A stretch of DNA of 64,000 nt from Chakrabartia godavariana (lineage in GTDB: Bacteria; Pseudomonadota; Alphaproteobacteria; Sphingomonadales; Sphingomonadaceae). The notes below the pieces were generated by a model. It was not told the DNA's origin. It made no database searches and worked only from the letters and a program-made list of their open reading frames with translations. Positions 16,480 to 24,717 of this stretch are shown here, in pieces; the stretch's first letter is position 1; every line of letters begins with the position of its first letter. The stretch is taken from NCBI GenBank assembly GCA_005518185.1, contig RKSN01000004.1:62001-126000 (forward strand). The letters are read 5' to 3'. The position numbers were made by a program, and so were the translations under genes.

Positions 16480-19449
16480 ATGACGAAGCGCAAGCATCAA
16501 CTCCTGACCGAGAGCGAACGCGATCAGATACTCGCCATCCCGACCGATCGCGACCATTTGGCCCGGCTCTATACCTTCGAGCCTTCCGATATCGAGATCA
16601 TCGGCGCGCGACGGGAGCGACGGAACCAGTTGGGCGTGGCGCTGCAACTCGCGCTCCTGCGGCACCCGGGCATCACGCTTGCGCAGTTGATACAGGACAG
16701 GGGAGCAATACCCCATGATCTCGCCGCTTTCGTCGCGGAGCAACTTGGTCTGCACGTAACCGAGCTGGCCAACTATGCGGCGCGGGATCAGACAATGACG
16801 GATCATGCCCGTGAGCTGGCGGCGCGTTTGGGGCTTCGGGGGCCAACCCGCGCCGATATTCCCTTCATGGTCGAGGCGGCCGCGAGAACGGCATGGGCGA
16901 CCGACAAGGGGATGACGATTGCGATGGGCGTGGTCACCGCCCTGCGCGAGGCCCGGATTTTGCTGCCGTCCATCTCCACCATCGAACGCGCCAGCAGCGC
17001 GGGACGTGCCCGCGCGCGCAAGCAGGCCGCCCACGCCCTGATCGCCGATCTCAGCGCCGAACAGGTCCAGGCCCTCGATCAGCTCTTCGACGCCGCCGGC
17101 GGCATGAGCCATCTCGCCTTGCTTAAGACCATCCCCGTCGCGGCCAAGCCCGATCACGTCCGCCAGATCCTCGACCGTCTGAGGCAGGTGCGGAAGATCG
17201 GCATTTCCCCCGACGTCGCGGGCCGCATCCACGCGGACCGATTTCGGCAATATGTCAGGGAAGGCCGTGCGTCGCCTGCCTATATGATCGAGCGCTATAT
17301 TCCCTCCCGGCGACGCGCCACGCTCGTTGCCTTCCTGCTCGATCTTGAAGAACGGCTGACGGACAGCGCCCTGGAGATGGCGGACAAGCTGATCGGCGGC
17401 ATCTTCACCCGCGCGAAGAACGCCCAGGCGCGCAGCTATGCCGCCACGTCGAAGAACGTGGCCCGGCTGATGCTGATCTTCCGCAGGACGATCGACGCGC
17501 TCACCGATGCAGTCGATACTGGCGAAGATCCTATGGAGGTCCTGGATGCCTCAGTAGGATGGCACACCCTCCTGAAGGCCAGACCGGAAGTGGCGACGAT
17601 CGCGGAAACCGCCAATCTTGATCCGCTGAGGGTCGCGGCCGACCGCTATGCGACGTTGCGCAAGTTCGCCCCTGATCTGCTTGAAGCGCTGCAGTTCAGG
17701 GCCGGAAAGGGCAGCGCGAAAACGATTGCCGCTATCGAGATGCTGCGCGACCTCAATAGGTCGGGCAAGCGCGATCTGCCTGCCGACGCTCCGATGCCCT
17801 TCCGCAAGGAATGGCAGAAAATCGTCATGGGCGATGACGGCAAGATCAATCGGCGGCTCTGGGAAATCGCGACTATCGCGCATCTGCGCAACAAGCTGCG
17901 CTCCGGTGATGTCTGGGTGGAACGATCGACGGGATACCGCCAGTTCGACAGCTACCTGCTAAGCGAACCGAAGGCCAAGCCGATCGTGTCGGCTCTTGGT
18001 CTGCCACCCACAGCCGGCGAATGGCTCGAACAGCGGGGCCGCGAACTGGACTGGCGGCTGAAGAAATTCGCCCGGAGCCTGAAGCGCGACGCTCTGGAGG
18101 GTGTGCGATACCGCGACGGCCGCCTCCAGATATCCCCCGTTCGCACGATCGCAACGCCCGACGCCGAAGCCCTGGCCGACCGGCTCGATGCGATGATGCC
18201 ACGCATCCGTATCACCGAACTGCTACATGAGGTGGCGCAGGAAACTGGCTTTCTTTCGGCGTTCACCAACCTGCGCACCGGCGAGCTATGTCCCAATGAA
18301 AATGCGCTGCTCGCCACGATCCTCGCCGACGCCACCAATCTCGGCCTGTCGCGCATGGCCGCCGCGAGCCAGGGCGTCACGCGCGATCAACTCCTATGGA
18401 CCCATGACGCCTATATCCGCGACGAGAGCTACCGCGCGGCGCTCGCCGTCCTCATCAACGCGCACCACCGCCTGCCATTCTCGCGGGTATGGGGCGACGG
18501 CACAACGTCCAGTTCCGATGGTCAGTTCTTCAGGGGCGCGAAGCGCGGCGCATCGGGCGGCGACATCAACGCCCGCTATGGCGTCGATCATGGCTTCAGC
18601 TTCTACACCCATGTTTCCGATCAGCGCGGGCCCTACCACGTCAATGTGATCTCGGCCGCCACGCATGAAGCGCCCTATGTCCTCGACGGCCTCATCAGCC
18701 ATGGCACCGATCTCAGGATCGTCGAGCATTACACCGACACCGGCGGAGCGACCGATCATGTCTTCGCCCTGTGCGCGATGCTGGGATTTCGCTTCTGCCC
18801 GCGCCTGCGCGACTTTCCGGACAGGCGGCTTGCGCCGATCGCGCCGGTTTCGGCCTATCCGTCCATCGCCCCGTTGTTGGGCAAGCGTATCCGCACCGAC
18901 ATCATCAATGAACAATGGGACGACGTGCTGCGCCTCGTGGGGTCGATCAAGGCTGGCCACGTCGCGCCGTCGGTCATGCTGCGAAAGCTCGCCGCCTACG
19001 AACGGCAGAACCAGCTCGACGTCGCACTACAGGAGATCGGCAAGATCGAACGGACCCTGTTCATGCTGGACTGGCTTGAAAATCCCGATCTGCGCCGGCG
19101 ATGCCATGCCGGCCTTAACAACAGCGAGCAGCGCCATGCCCTGACGCAAGCGATCTACACCTTCCGCCAGGGCCGCATCATCGACCGCAGCCATGAAGCT
19201 CAACAATATCGGGCATCAGGCCTCAACCTAGTCATCGCGGCGATCGTCTATTGGAACACGATCTACATGGCCGACGCCGCCCAGCATCTGCGATCGGCAG
19301 CGGCCCCGGTCCCCGATGATCTGCTTGTCCATACGTCGCCGGTTGGCTGGGAGCATATTGCCTTTTCCGGCGATTTCCTCTGGGATCGAGCCGCCGCTTC
19401 CGCTGGCCGCAAGGCCCTCAATCTTCCGCCGGACAGCCGCGCCGCCTAA
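16480..19449 (+). CDS. tnpA: Tn3-family transposase
   Basis: A 989-residue DDE transposase, full length for the family. It begins MTKRKHQLLTESERDQIL after AGGAAAC; the longer frame adds 20 residues read from the res region. The catalytic domain has the first Asp in VWGDGTTSSSDGQFF, a second in GTDLRIVEHYTDTGGATDH, and the late HALTQAIYTFRQGRI region. It appears intact. It acts on the two terminal repeats at 15687-15724 and 19470-19507. Confidence 0.95.
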   Translation: MTKRKHQLLTESERDQILAIPTDRDHLARLYTFEPSDIEIIGARRERRNQLGVALQLALLRHPGITLAQLIQDRGAIPHDLAAFVAEQLGLHVTELANYAARDQTMTDHARELAARLGLRGPTRADIPFMVEAAARTAWATDKGMTIAMGVVTALREARILLPSISTIERASSAGRARARKQAAHALIADLSAEQVQALDQLFDAAGGMSHLALLKTIPVAAKPDHVRQILDRLRQVRKIGISPDVAGRIHADRFRQYVREGRASPAYMIERYIPSRRRATLVAFLLDLEERLTDSALEMADKLIGGIFTRAKNAQARSYAATSKNVARLMLIFRRTIDALTDAVDTGEDPMEVLDASVGWHTLLKARPEVATIAETANLDPLRVAADRYATLRKFAPDLLEALQFRAGKGSAKTIAAIEMLRDLNRSGKRDLPADAPMPFRKEWQKIVMGDDGKINRRLWEIATIAHLRNKLRSGDVWVERSTGYRQFDSYLLSEPKAKPIVSALGLPPTAGEWLEQRGRELDWRLKKFARSLKRDALEGVRYRDGRLQISPVRTIATPDAEALADRLDAMMPRIRITELLHEVAQETGFLSAFTNLRTGELCPNENALLATILADATNLGLSRMAAASQGVTRDQLLWTHDAYIRDESYRAALAVLINAHHRLPFSRVWGDGTTSSSDGQFFRGAKRGASGGDINARYGVDHGFSFYTHVSDQRGPYHVNVISAATHEAPYVLDGLISHGTDLRIVEHYTDTGGATDHVFALCAMLGFRFCPRLRDFPDRRLAPIAPVSAYPSIAPLLGKRIRTDIINEQWDDVLRLVGSIKAGHVAPSVMLRKLAAYERQNQLDVALQEIGKIERTLFMLDWLENPDLRRRCHAGLNNSEQRHALTQAIYTFRQGRIIDRSHEAQQYRASGLNLVIAAIVYWNTIYMADAAQHLRSAAAPVPDDLLVHTSPVGWEHIAFSGDFLWDRAAASAGRKALNLPPDSRAA

Positions 19450-19469
19450 GCGTTCCTCGGTTGTTCTCC

Positions 19470-19507
19470 CTTAGCGTTGTTTAGCGTACCTTCCACGCTA
19501 TGCCCTC
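19470..19507. repeat. right terminal inverted repeat of the Tn3-family element
   Basis: Reverse complement of the left repeat with one mismatch in the inner 36 bp. The next base outside is already in the czcC remnant frame. Confidence 0.9.
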
Positions 19508-19876
19508 TTGTTCAATGGAGGCAAGGCGGCGCTCGATCAGGCAACGGCGCAAGAGTCCGCCTCGGACGCCCGGCGGCGCGTGGCGCTGATCGAAACCGAG
19601 CGCGAGATTGCCTCGGCCCAGGCCGAACTCGCCAATGCCGCCGCCAGTGCGCGCGCCGCAGGCGGTCCGGGCCTTGCCGCTGCGTTCGAGGCCGCCCGGA
19701 TCGCCGGGATCGGTTACGCCAACGGCAAGTTCAGTCAGCTCGACCTGATCGAGGCGCAACGGACCCTGGCGCAGACCCGATCAGCCTATGTCGACGCGCT
19801 CATTGCCTATCACACTGCCGAAGCAAACCTTGCACGGCTCGTTGCGCCTGCTCCCGACCGGGGAATTGCGCAGTGA
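19506..19876 (+). pseudogene. czcC: czcC remnant truncated by the transposon
   Basis: The frame encodes the C-terminal about 122 residues of a TolC/CzcC protein (LFNGGKAALDQATAQ, then GKFSQLDLIEAQRTLAQTRS). It aligns with the end of the intact 433-residue CzcC at 5338-6639. Signal peptide and first domain, about 300 codons, are missing because the transposon end joins directly to the frame. It is followed by czcB and czcA, so this second czc operon has lost its own channel gene and promoter. The TTG that opens the frame is unlikely to give a working channel. Confidence 0.88.
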
Positions 19877-19954
19877 AGCTGGATGCCCTCATTTCCCGAT
19901 GCCTGCCGCGCGCCGTAACCGGCGCCGGGCGTCGCCCCATTTCGGAGATTACCC

Positions 19955-21109
19955 ATGTACTTTGACGACAAGCGCCTCGTCGCCGGTGTTGCCGGCGCGC
20001 TCGTGCTCGCAGCAGGGGGGGGCTTCATGGCTGCCCGCTGGACGAGCGAACCGTCCACCGCCGCCGCGCCGGCCGAGGAAGCTGCTGAAGCCGCTCCGAC
20101 CTCGCTCGATCTCTCCGCCGAAGCGATCCGCAATTCGGATATCGCCGTCGAAGGGGTGTCGGCAGGCGGGCTCGGTTCCGAGATCGTGGTTCAGGCCGTG
20201 GTCGCGTCCTCGCCAACCGGTGAAGCCGTGTTGACTGCCCGCGCCGGGGGCGCCGTCACCCGCGTGTTCAAGCGGCTTGGCGATCCGGTTCGCGCCGGTG
20301 AGGCGCTGGCGATCGTCGAAAGCCGCGACGCAGGTCAGATCGCCGCAGAACGTTCCTCGGCTGCGGCACGTTCGACTCTCGCGCAGCGCAATCTCGCCCG
20401 CGAGCGCTATCTCTTCGAGCAGAAGGTATCGTCGCGCGCCGAATATGAAGCGGCACAGGCCGAGGCCGCTGCAGCTGAAGCGGAGGCCCGGCGCGCCAGC
20501 GCGGCCATGGGTGCAGCGAATGTTACACGCGATGGTCGGGGAACAATAGTCAGCAGCCCGATCTCGGGTCGTGTAACGTCTGCGACTGTCATGCTCGGTG
20601 CCTATGTCCAGCCTGAAGCTGAGCTGTTTCGCGTCGCCGATCCTCGCCAGATTCAGGTGGAAGCCGCTGTAGGGCCAGCCGACATGGCACGGCTTGCGGC
20701 CGGCAACCGTGCGGTCATCGAATTGCCGGGTGGCGGAACGATTGAGGGCCGCGTTCGTGCGGTGACACCGACGCTCAGTGGCCAATCGCGTTCCGCGACG
20801 GCGGTGATCGATATAGTCGGCGGCTCGCTGCAGCCCGGTCTCGGGGTGAGAGTAAGGCTCTATCCCAGTCTCGCTGCTCCCAGCAATGCCATCGCACTGC
20901 CCGACGATGCGCTCCAGTCGATGGACGGCAAGGACGTGGTCTTCGTGCGCACGACCAAGGGGTTCCGGGTTCAACCCGTCACGGTTGGTCAGCGTAGTGC
21001 CGGGCGGGTGGAAATCCTTTCGGGTCTGCAGCCCGGCCTACAGGTCGCCACGCGTAACGCGTTCCTGCTCAAGGCCGAACTCGGCAAGGGCGCGGGCGAG
21101 GAGGAATAA
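19955..21109 (+). CDS. czcB: CzcB-type periplasmic adaptor (second czc operon)
   Basis: A 384-residue membrane-fusion protein. An N-terminal hydrophobic anchor (VAGVAGALVLAAGGGFMAA) replaces the lipobox seen in the first CzcB. A lipoyl-like half, an Ala/Glu-rich helical hairpin (about 130-190) and a beta-barrel ending QPVTVGQRSAGRVEI follow. GGAG lies 7 nt before the ATG. czcA starts 3 bp after its stop. With its czcC truncated, it would need another outer-membrane channel, perhaps the product of the gene at 5338-6639. Confidence 0.9.
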   Translation: MYFDDKRLVAGVAGALVLAAGGGFMAARWTSEPSTAAAPAEEAAEAAPTSLDLSAEAIRNSDIAVEGVSAGGLGSEIVVQAVVASSPTGEAVLTARAGGAVTRVFKRLGDPVRAGEALAIVESRDAGQIAAERSSAAARSTLAQRNLARERYLFEQKVSSRAEYEAAQAEAAAAEAEARRASAAMGAANVTRDGRGTIVSSPISGRVTSATVMLGAYVQPEAELFRVADPRQIQVEAAVGPADMARLAAGNRAVIELPGGGTIEGRVRAVTPTLSGQSRSATAVIDIVGGSLQPGLGVRVRLYPSLAAPSNAIALPDDALQSMDGKDVVFVRTTKGFRVQPVTVGQRSAGRVEILSGLQPGLQVATRNAFLLKAELGKGAGEEE

Positions 21110-21112
21110 GTC

Positions 21113-24100
21113 ATGATCGCAAGTCTCATGGCGTTCTCCGTCCGCATGCGCTGGGCGGTGGTGCTGTTCTTCCTCGCCATCGCCGGGATCGGCCTGTGGC
21201 AGCTCGCCCGGCTGCCCATCGATGCCGTTCCCGACATCACCAACAATCAGGTGCAGATCAATACGATCGATCCGGGCTTGTCGCCGGTCGAGATGGAAAA
21301 GCTGGTCACTTATCCGATCGAGACCGCGCTTGCCGGTATCCCGGGCCTTGAAACCACGCGCTCGCTCTCGCGCAACGGCTTCAGCCAGGTCACCGCGATC
21401 TTCTCCGATTCCACAGAACTCTATTTTGCGCGCCAGCAAGTGGGCGAGCGCCTGGCTCAGGCCGGAGAAAAACTTCCCGCGGGCGTTCAGCCGCAGATCG
21501 GGCCGGTCACCACCGGTCTTGGCGAGGTCGTCATGTACACGGTCGGCTATGCCAACCCGGACGGCAAGGGCGCGCGCCGCGTCGCCGGCCAGCCTGGCTG
21601 GCAGCCCGATGGAAGCTATCTGACGCCGGAAGGCCAGGTTCTCAAGGATGAGGTGACGAAAGCCGGTTACCTGCGCACCGTGCAGGACTGGATTATTGCG
21701 CCGCAATTGAAGAACGTACCGGGCGTGGCGGGCGTTGATTCCATCGGCGGCTATGCCAAGACCTTCGTGGTCGAGCCCGATCCCACCAAGCTCATTGCGT
21801 TTGGCATTTCGTACAGCGAACTCGCCAAGGCACTTGAGGCCGCCAATCTTGCGATCGGCGCCAACTACTTCAATCGCGGCGGCGAGGCCTATCTCGTGCG
21901 CGCCGACGCGCGCATCCGTTCGGTCGATGAAATCCGCAATGCCGTGGTCGCAACGCGCGGCGGCGTTCCGATTATCGTTTCCCAGATCGCCAATGTTCGT
22001 GTCGGTGGCGATCTGCGCACTGGCGCTGCCAGCATGAACGGGCGCGAGGCCGTGATCGGCACCGCGCTGATGCTGATCGGCGAAAACAGCCGCACGGTGG
22101 CGGAAGGCGTCGGTGCAAAGCTCGATCAGATCGCCAAGACGCTGCCGCCGGGCGTGAAGGTCGAGGTCGTGCTCGACCGCGCCAAGCTGGTCAACGCGAC
22201 CGTCGCGACGGTCGAGCGCAACCTCACCGAGGGCGCGATCCTTGTCGCAGCCGCGCTGTTCCTTTTGCTCGGGAACTGGCGCGCGGCGATCATTGCGGTA
22301 CTCGTCATTCCCTTTTCGTTCCTGATGATGGCGACAGGGATGAATATCTTCGGCGTCCCCGGCAACCTGATGAGCCTCGGCGCGCTCGACTTCGGGCTGA
22401 TCGTCGATGGCGCGGTGATCATCATCGAGAATTGCCTGGCCCGGCTCGCGCACCGTCAGGCCCATGAAGGCCGCGTCTTGTCTTTGCGCGAACGGCTCGA
22501 AGTGACGATGCGCGCCAGCCAGGAGATGATCAAACCGACGGTGTTCGGGCAGGCGATTATCCTCCTTGCCTTCGCGCCCCTGCTGATGTTCACGGGTGTC
22601 GAGGGCAAGACCTTCTCGCCGATGGCAATCACTATCATGCTGGCGCTGGTGGCGGCGTTCATCCTCGCCATAACGCTGGTCCCGGCGCTGGTTGCGCTCC
22701 TGATCCGCGGCGAGGTCGCCGAAAAGGAAGTCTGGCTGATCGCCCGGACCAAGCAGCGCTACCTGCCGCTGCTAGACCGTGCGCTGGAGCGTCCGTGGCG
22801 CTTCATCGGGGCAGGCCTTGCCTTCTTCGTGGCGGCCATACCCGCTTTCGCTCTGCTGGGGTCCGAGTTCATTCCTCAGCTCGACGAGAAGAACCTGGCG
22901 CTGGCCTCGACCCGCGTGCCTTCGGTCAGCATTGAACAGTCGCTCGCAATGCAGCGCGGCGTCGAGAACGCGGTAACGAAGCTCCCCGAAGTGCATCTCA
23001 TGTTCTCGAAGACCGGTACTGCGGAGGTTGCCACCGATCCCATGCCCCAGAACATCTCGGACGGGTTCGTGATCCTTAAGCCGCAGGACCAGTGGCCTGA
23101 TGGCGTGGACAGCAAGGAAGATGTGGTCGAGCGTGTCGAGAAGGCGGCCAACGGACGCCTTGGTCAGCTTTACGAAGTCAGCCAGCCTATCCAGCTGCGC
23201 TTTAACGAACTGATCGCCGGGGTGCGCGGCGATGTCGCGATCAAGCTCTATGGTGACGACCTCGACAAGATGGCGCAGTCGGCGGACGAGATCGTTCGAG
23301 TGCTCCAGTCGATCCCTGGCGCATCGAGCGTCAAGGCCGACCAGACAGGCGGCGCACCAACGCTCGACGTCCGCTTCGACCGCGCGGCGATCGCGCGCTA
23401 CGGTCTCAGCGTTGAAGAAGTGGCCGACACCGTTGCCGCCGCGATGGGCGGGCGCGAGTCTGGACTGCTGTTCGAAGGCGACCGCCGGTTCGAGATTGCC
23501 GTCCGGGTGCCCAACACCACGCGGGCAAGCCTTGACGAGGTCATGGCGCTCCCGGTCATGCTGCCTGCGCAGGAGGGCCAGGCGCGCCGTTCGGTCCCGC
23601 TGTCGCAGGTCGCTCAGATTCGCTTCACCGAAGGGCTCAACCAGATCACCCGCGAGAACGGCAAGCGCCGCGTCGTGATCCAGGCTAACCTTCAGGGGCG
23701 CGATGCGGGCTCATTCGTGGCCGAGGCGCAGGCCAAGGTTGCGAAGGTCAAGCTGCCTGCCGGCTATTATCTCGAATGGGGCGGCCAGTTCCAGAACCTG
23801 CAAGCCGCGGCCGACCGTCTGTCGATCGTCGTTCCGTTGTGCTTCGCGGCGATCTTCGTGCTGCTGTTCCTGGCTCTCGGGACTCTGCGGCGGGCCTCCG
23901 CGGTCTTCCTTGCGGTGCCGCTCGGCCTTGCCGGCGGTGTCTTCACCCTGGCGGTGACCGGAATCGCGTTCTCGGTGTCCGCAGCGGTCGGGTTCATCTG
24001 TCTGGCGGGCGTTGCCGTGCTCAACGGTCTCGTCGTCATGACCGCTATCCGCGAGCGGCTCGACGAGGGCGTGGTTCTGGTCGAGGCCATTCGGGCCGGC

Positions 24101-24358
24101 ATGATCGACAAGATGCGCGCCGTCATCATGACCGGGTTCGTTCCCGCAATCGGCTTCGTACCGATGGCGCTGGCGCATGGCACCGGCGCCGAGGTGCAAA
24201 AGCCGCTGGCAATGACCGTCATCGGCGGTCTGATCGCTGCGACCCTCCTTACCCTGCTGGTCCTTCCGGCGATTGCCCGGGTTGTCCTGGGTCCGAAGGA
24301 AGGCCTCTCGAATGATAAATTGGATGACGTCACGCCCACGCCGGCGGCGGCGCAGTGA
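21113..24358 (+). CDS. czcA: CzcA-type heavy-metal RND efflux pump (second copy)
   Basis: A 1081-residue inner-membrane RND pump, full length. The N-terminus has RLPIDAVPDITNNQVQINT. TM4 has DFGLIVDGAVIIIEN, with D426, D432 and E439 in the proton-relay positions of CzcA. It is closely related to, but distinct from, the copy at 926-4162. It belongs to a rightward group with czcB before it and the DUF190 and P-type ATPase genes after it. The likely substrates are Zn, Co or Cd. Confidence 0.94.
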   Translation: MIASLMAFSVRMRWAVVLFFLAIAGIGLWQLARLPIDAVPDITNNQVQINTIDPGLSPVEMEKLVTYPIETALAGIPGLETTRSLSRNGFSQVTAIFSDSTELYFARQQVGERLAQAGEKLPAGVQPQIGPVTTGLGEVVMYTVGYANPDGKGARRVAGQPGWQPDGSYLTPEGQVLKDEVTKAGYLRTVQDWIIAPQLKNVPGVAGVDSIGGYAKTFVVEPDPTKLIAFGISYSELAKALEAANLAIGANYFNRGGEAYLVRADARIRSVDEIRNAVVATRGGVPIIVSQIANVRVGGDLRTGAASMNGREAVIGTALMLIGENSRTVAEGVGAKLDQIAKTLPPGVKVEVVLDRAKLVNATVATVERNLTEGAILVAAALFLLLGNWRAAIIAVLVIPFSFLMMATGMNIFGVPGNLMSLGALDFGLIVDGAVIIIENCLARLAHRQAHEGRVLSLRERLEVTMRASQEMIKPTVFGQAIILLAFAPLLMFTGVEGKTFSPMAITIMLALVAAFILAITLVPALVALLIRGEVAEKEVWLIARTKQRYLPLLDRALERPWRFIGAGLAFFVAAIPAFALLGSEFIPQLDEKNLALASTRVPSVSIEQSLAMQRGVENAVTKLPEVHLMFSKTGTAEVATDPMPQNISDGFVILKPQDQWPDGVDSKEDVVERVEKAANGRLGQLYEVSQPIQLRFNELIAGVRGDVAIKLYGDDLDKMAQSADEIVRVLQSIPGASSVKADQTGGAPTLDVRFDRAAIARYGLSVEEVADTVAAAMGGRESGLLFEGDRRFEIAVRVPNTTRASLDEVMALPVMLPAQEGQARRSVPLSQVAQIRFTEGLNQITRENGKRRVVIQANLQGRDAGSFVAEAQAKVAKVKLPAGYYLEWGGQFQNLQAAADRLSIVVPLCFAAIFVLLFLALGTLRRASAVFLAVPLGLAGGVFTLAVTGIAFSVSAAVGFICLAGVAVLNGLVVMTAIRERLDEGVVLVEAIRAGMIDKMRAVIMTGFVPAIGFVPMALAHGTGAEVQKPLAMTVIGGLIAATLLTLLVLPAIARVVLGPKEGLSNDKLDDVTPTPAAAQ

Positions 24359-24369
24359 AGGAGATGGAC

Positions 24370-24717
24370 ATGAACAAGGCCGCGAGACTGCTTCGCGTCT
24401 ACACTGACGAGAGCGCCTATGTCGGTGATCGCAAGGTGTTCGAATACGTCACCGCGCTCGCCCGGGAGCGTAAGCTCGCCGGGGCAACCGTGCTCGAAGC
24501 CCTCATGGGCTTCGGACATTCAACACATCTGCACCGAAAACACGTGATCGAGAACGACCGCGCCCTCGTCATCGAAATTGTTGACGGTGAAGACAACTTG
24601 CGCAGCTTCGCTGCCGAACTGACCGGAGTTTCGGGCATCGGTCTCGTCACCCTTGAAGCGGTTGAAATCCTGAGCGGGCTCGGGGATTGCGATAGTGGAG
24701 AGGGCGCTCATGGTTGA
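24370..24717 (+). CDS. DUF190 (PII-like) protein
   Basis: A 115-residue cytoplasmic protein of the DUF190 family, which has a PII-like ferredoxin fold. It shows LLRVYTDESAYVGDRKVFEY, a GATVLEALMGFGHS loop and PII-like strands ending LVTLEAVEI. PII-like proteins bind small ligands or metals and regulate partners. Start: AAGGAG is placed for ATG 24370; an upstream GTG at 24355 is less suitable. It sits between czcA and the P1B ATPase and overlaps the latter by 8 bp, suggesting co-regulation and perhaps a role in sensing for transport. No ligand is known. Confidence 0.82.
   Translation: MNKAARLLRVYTDESAYVGDRKVFEYVTALARERKLAGATVLEALMGFGHSTHLHRKHVIENDRALVIEIVDGEDNLRSFAAELTGVSGIGLVTLEAVEILSGLGDCDSGEGAHG

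Larger units (their letters stand above)
15687..19507. mobile_element. Tn3-family transposon, 3.8 kb, tnpR and tnpA only
   Basis: Near-perfect terminal inverted repeats flank divergent tnpR (resolvase) and tnpA (transposase) genes with a candidate res site between. No cargo is present. No 5-bp target duplication is found whichever repeat length (36, 38 or 39 bp) is assumed. The right end abuts a czcC missing its first part. This suggests an adjacent deletion, or recombination between copies, after insertion. Confidence 0.9.

Noticed and set aside
16189-17250. 353-codon leftward open frame
   Set aside because: Overlaps tnpR in another frame and runs antisense to tnpA; no start signal or motif.
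21038-22465. 475-codon leftward open frame
   Set aside because: It is antisense to czcA, whose protein is full length with all motifs; long antisense frames are expected at this GC content.
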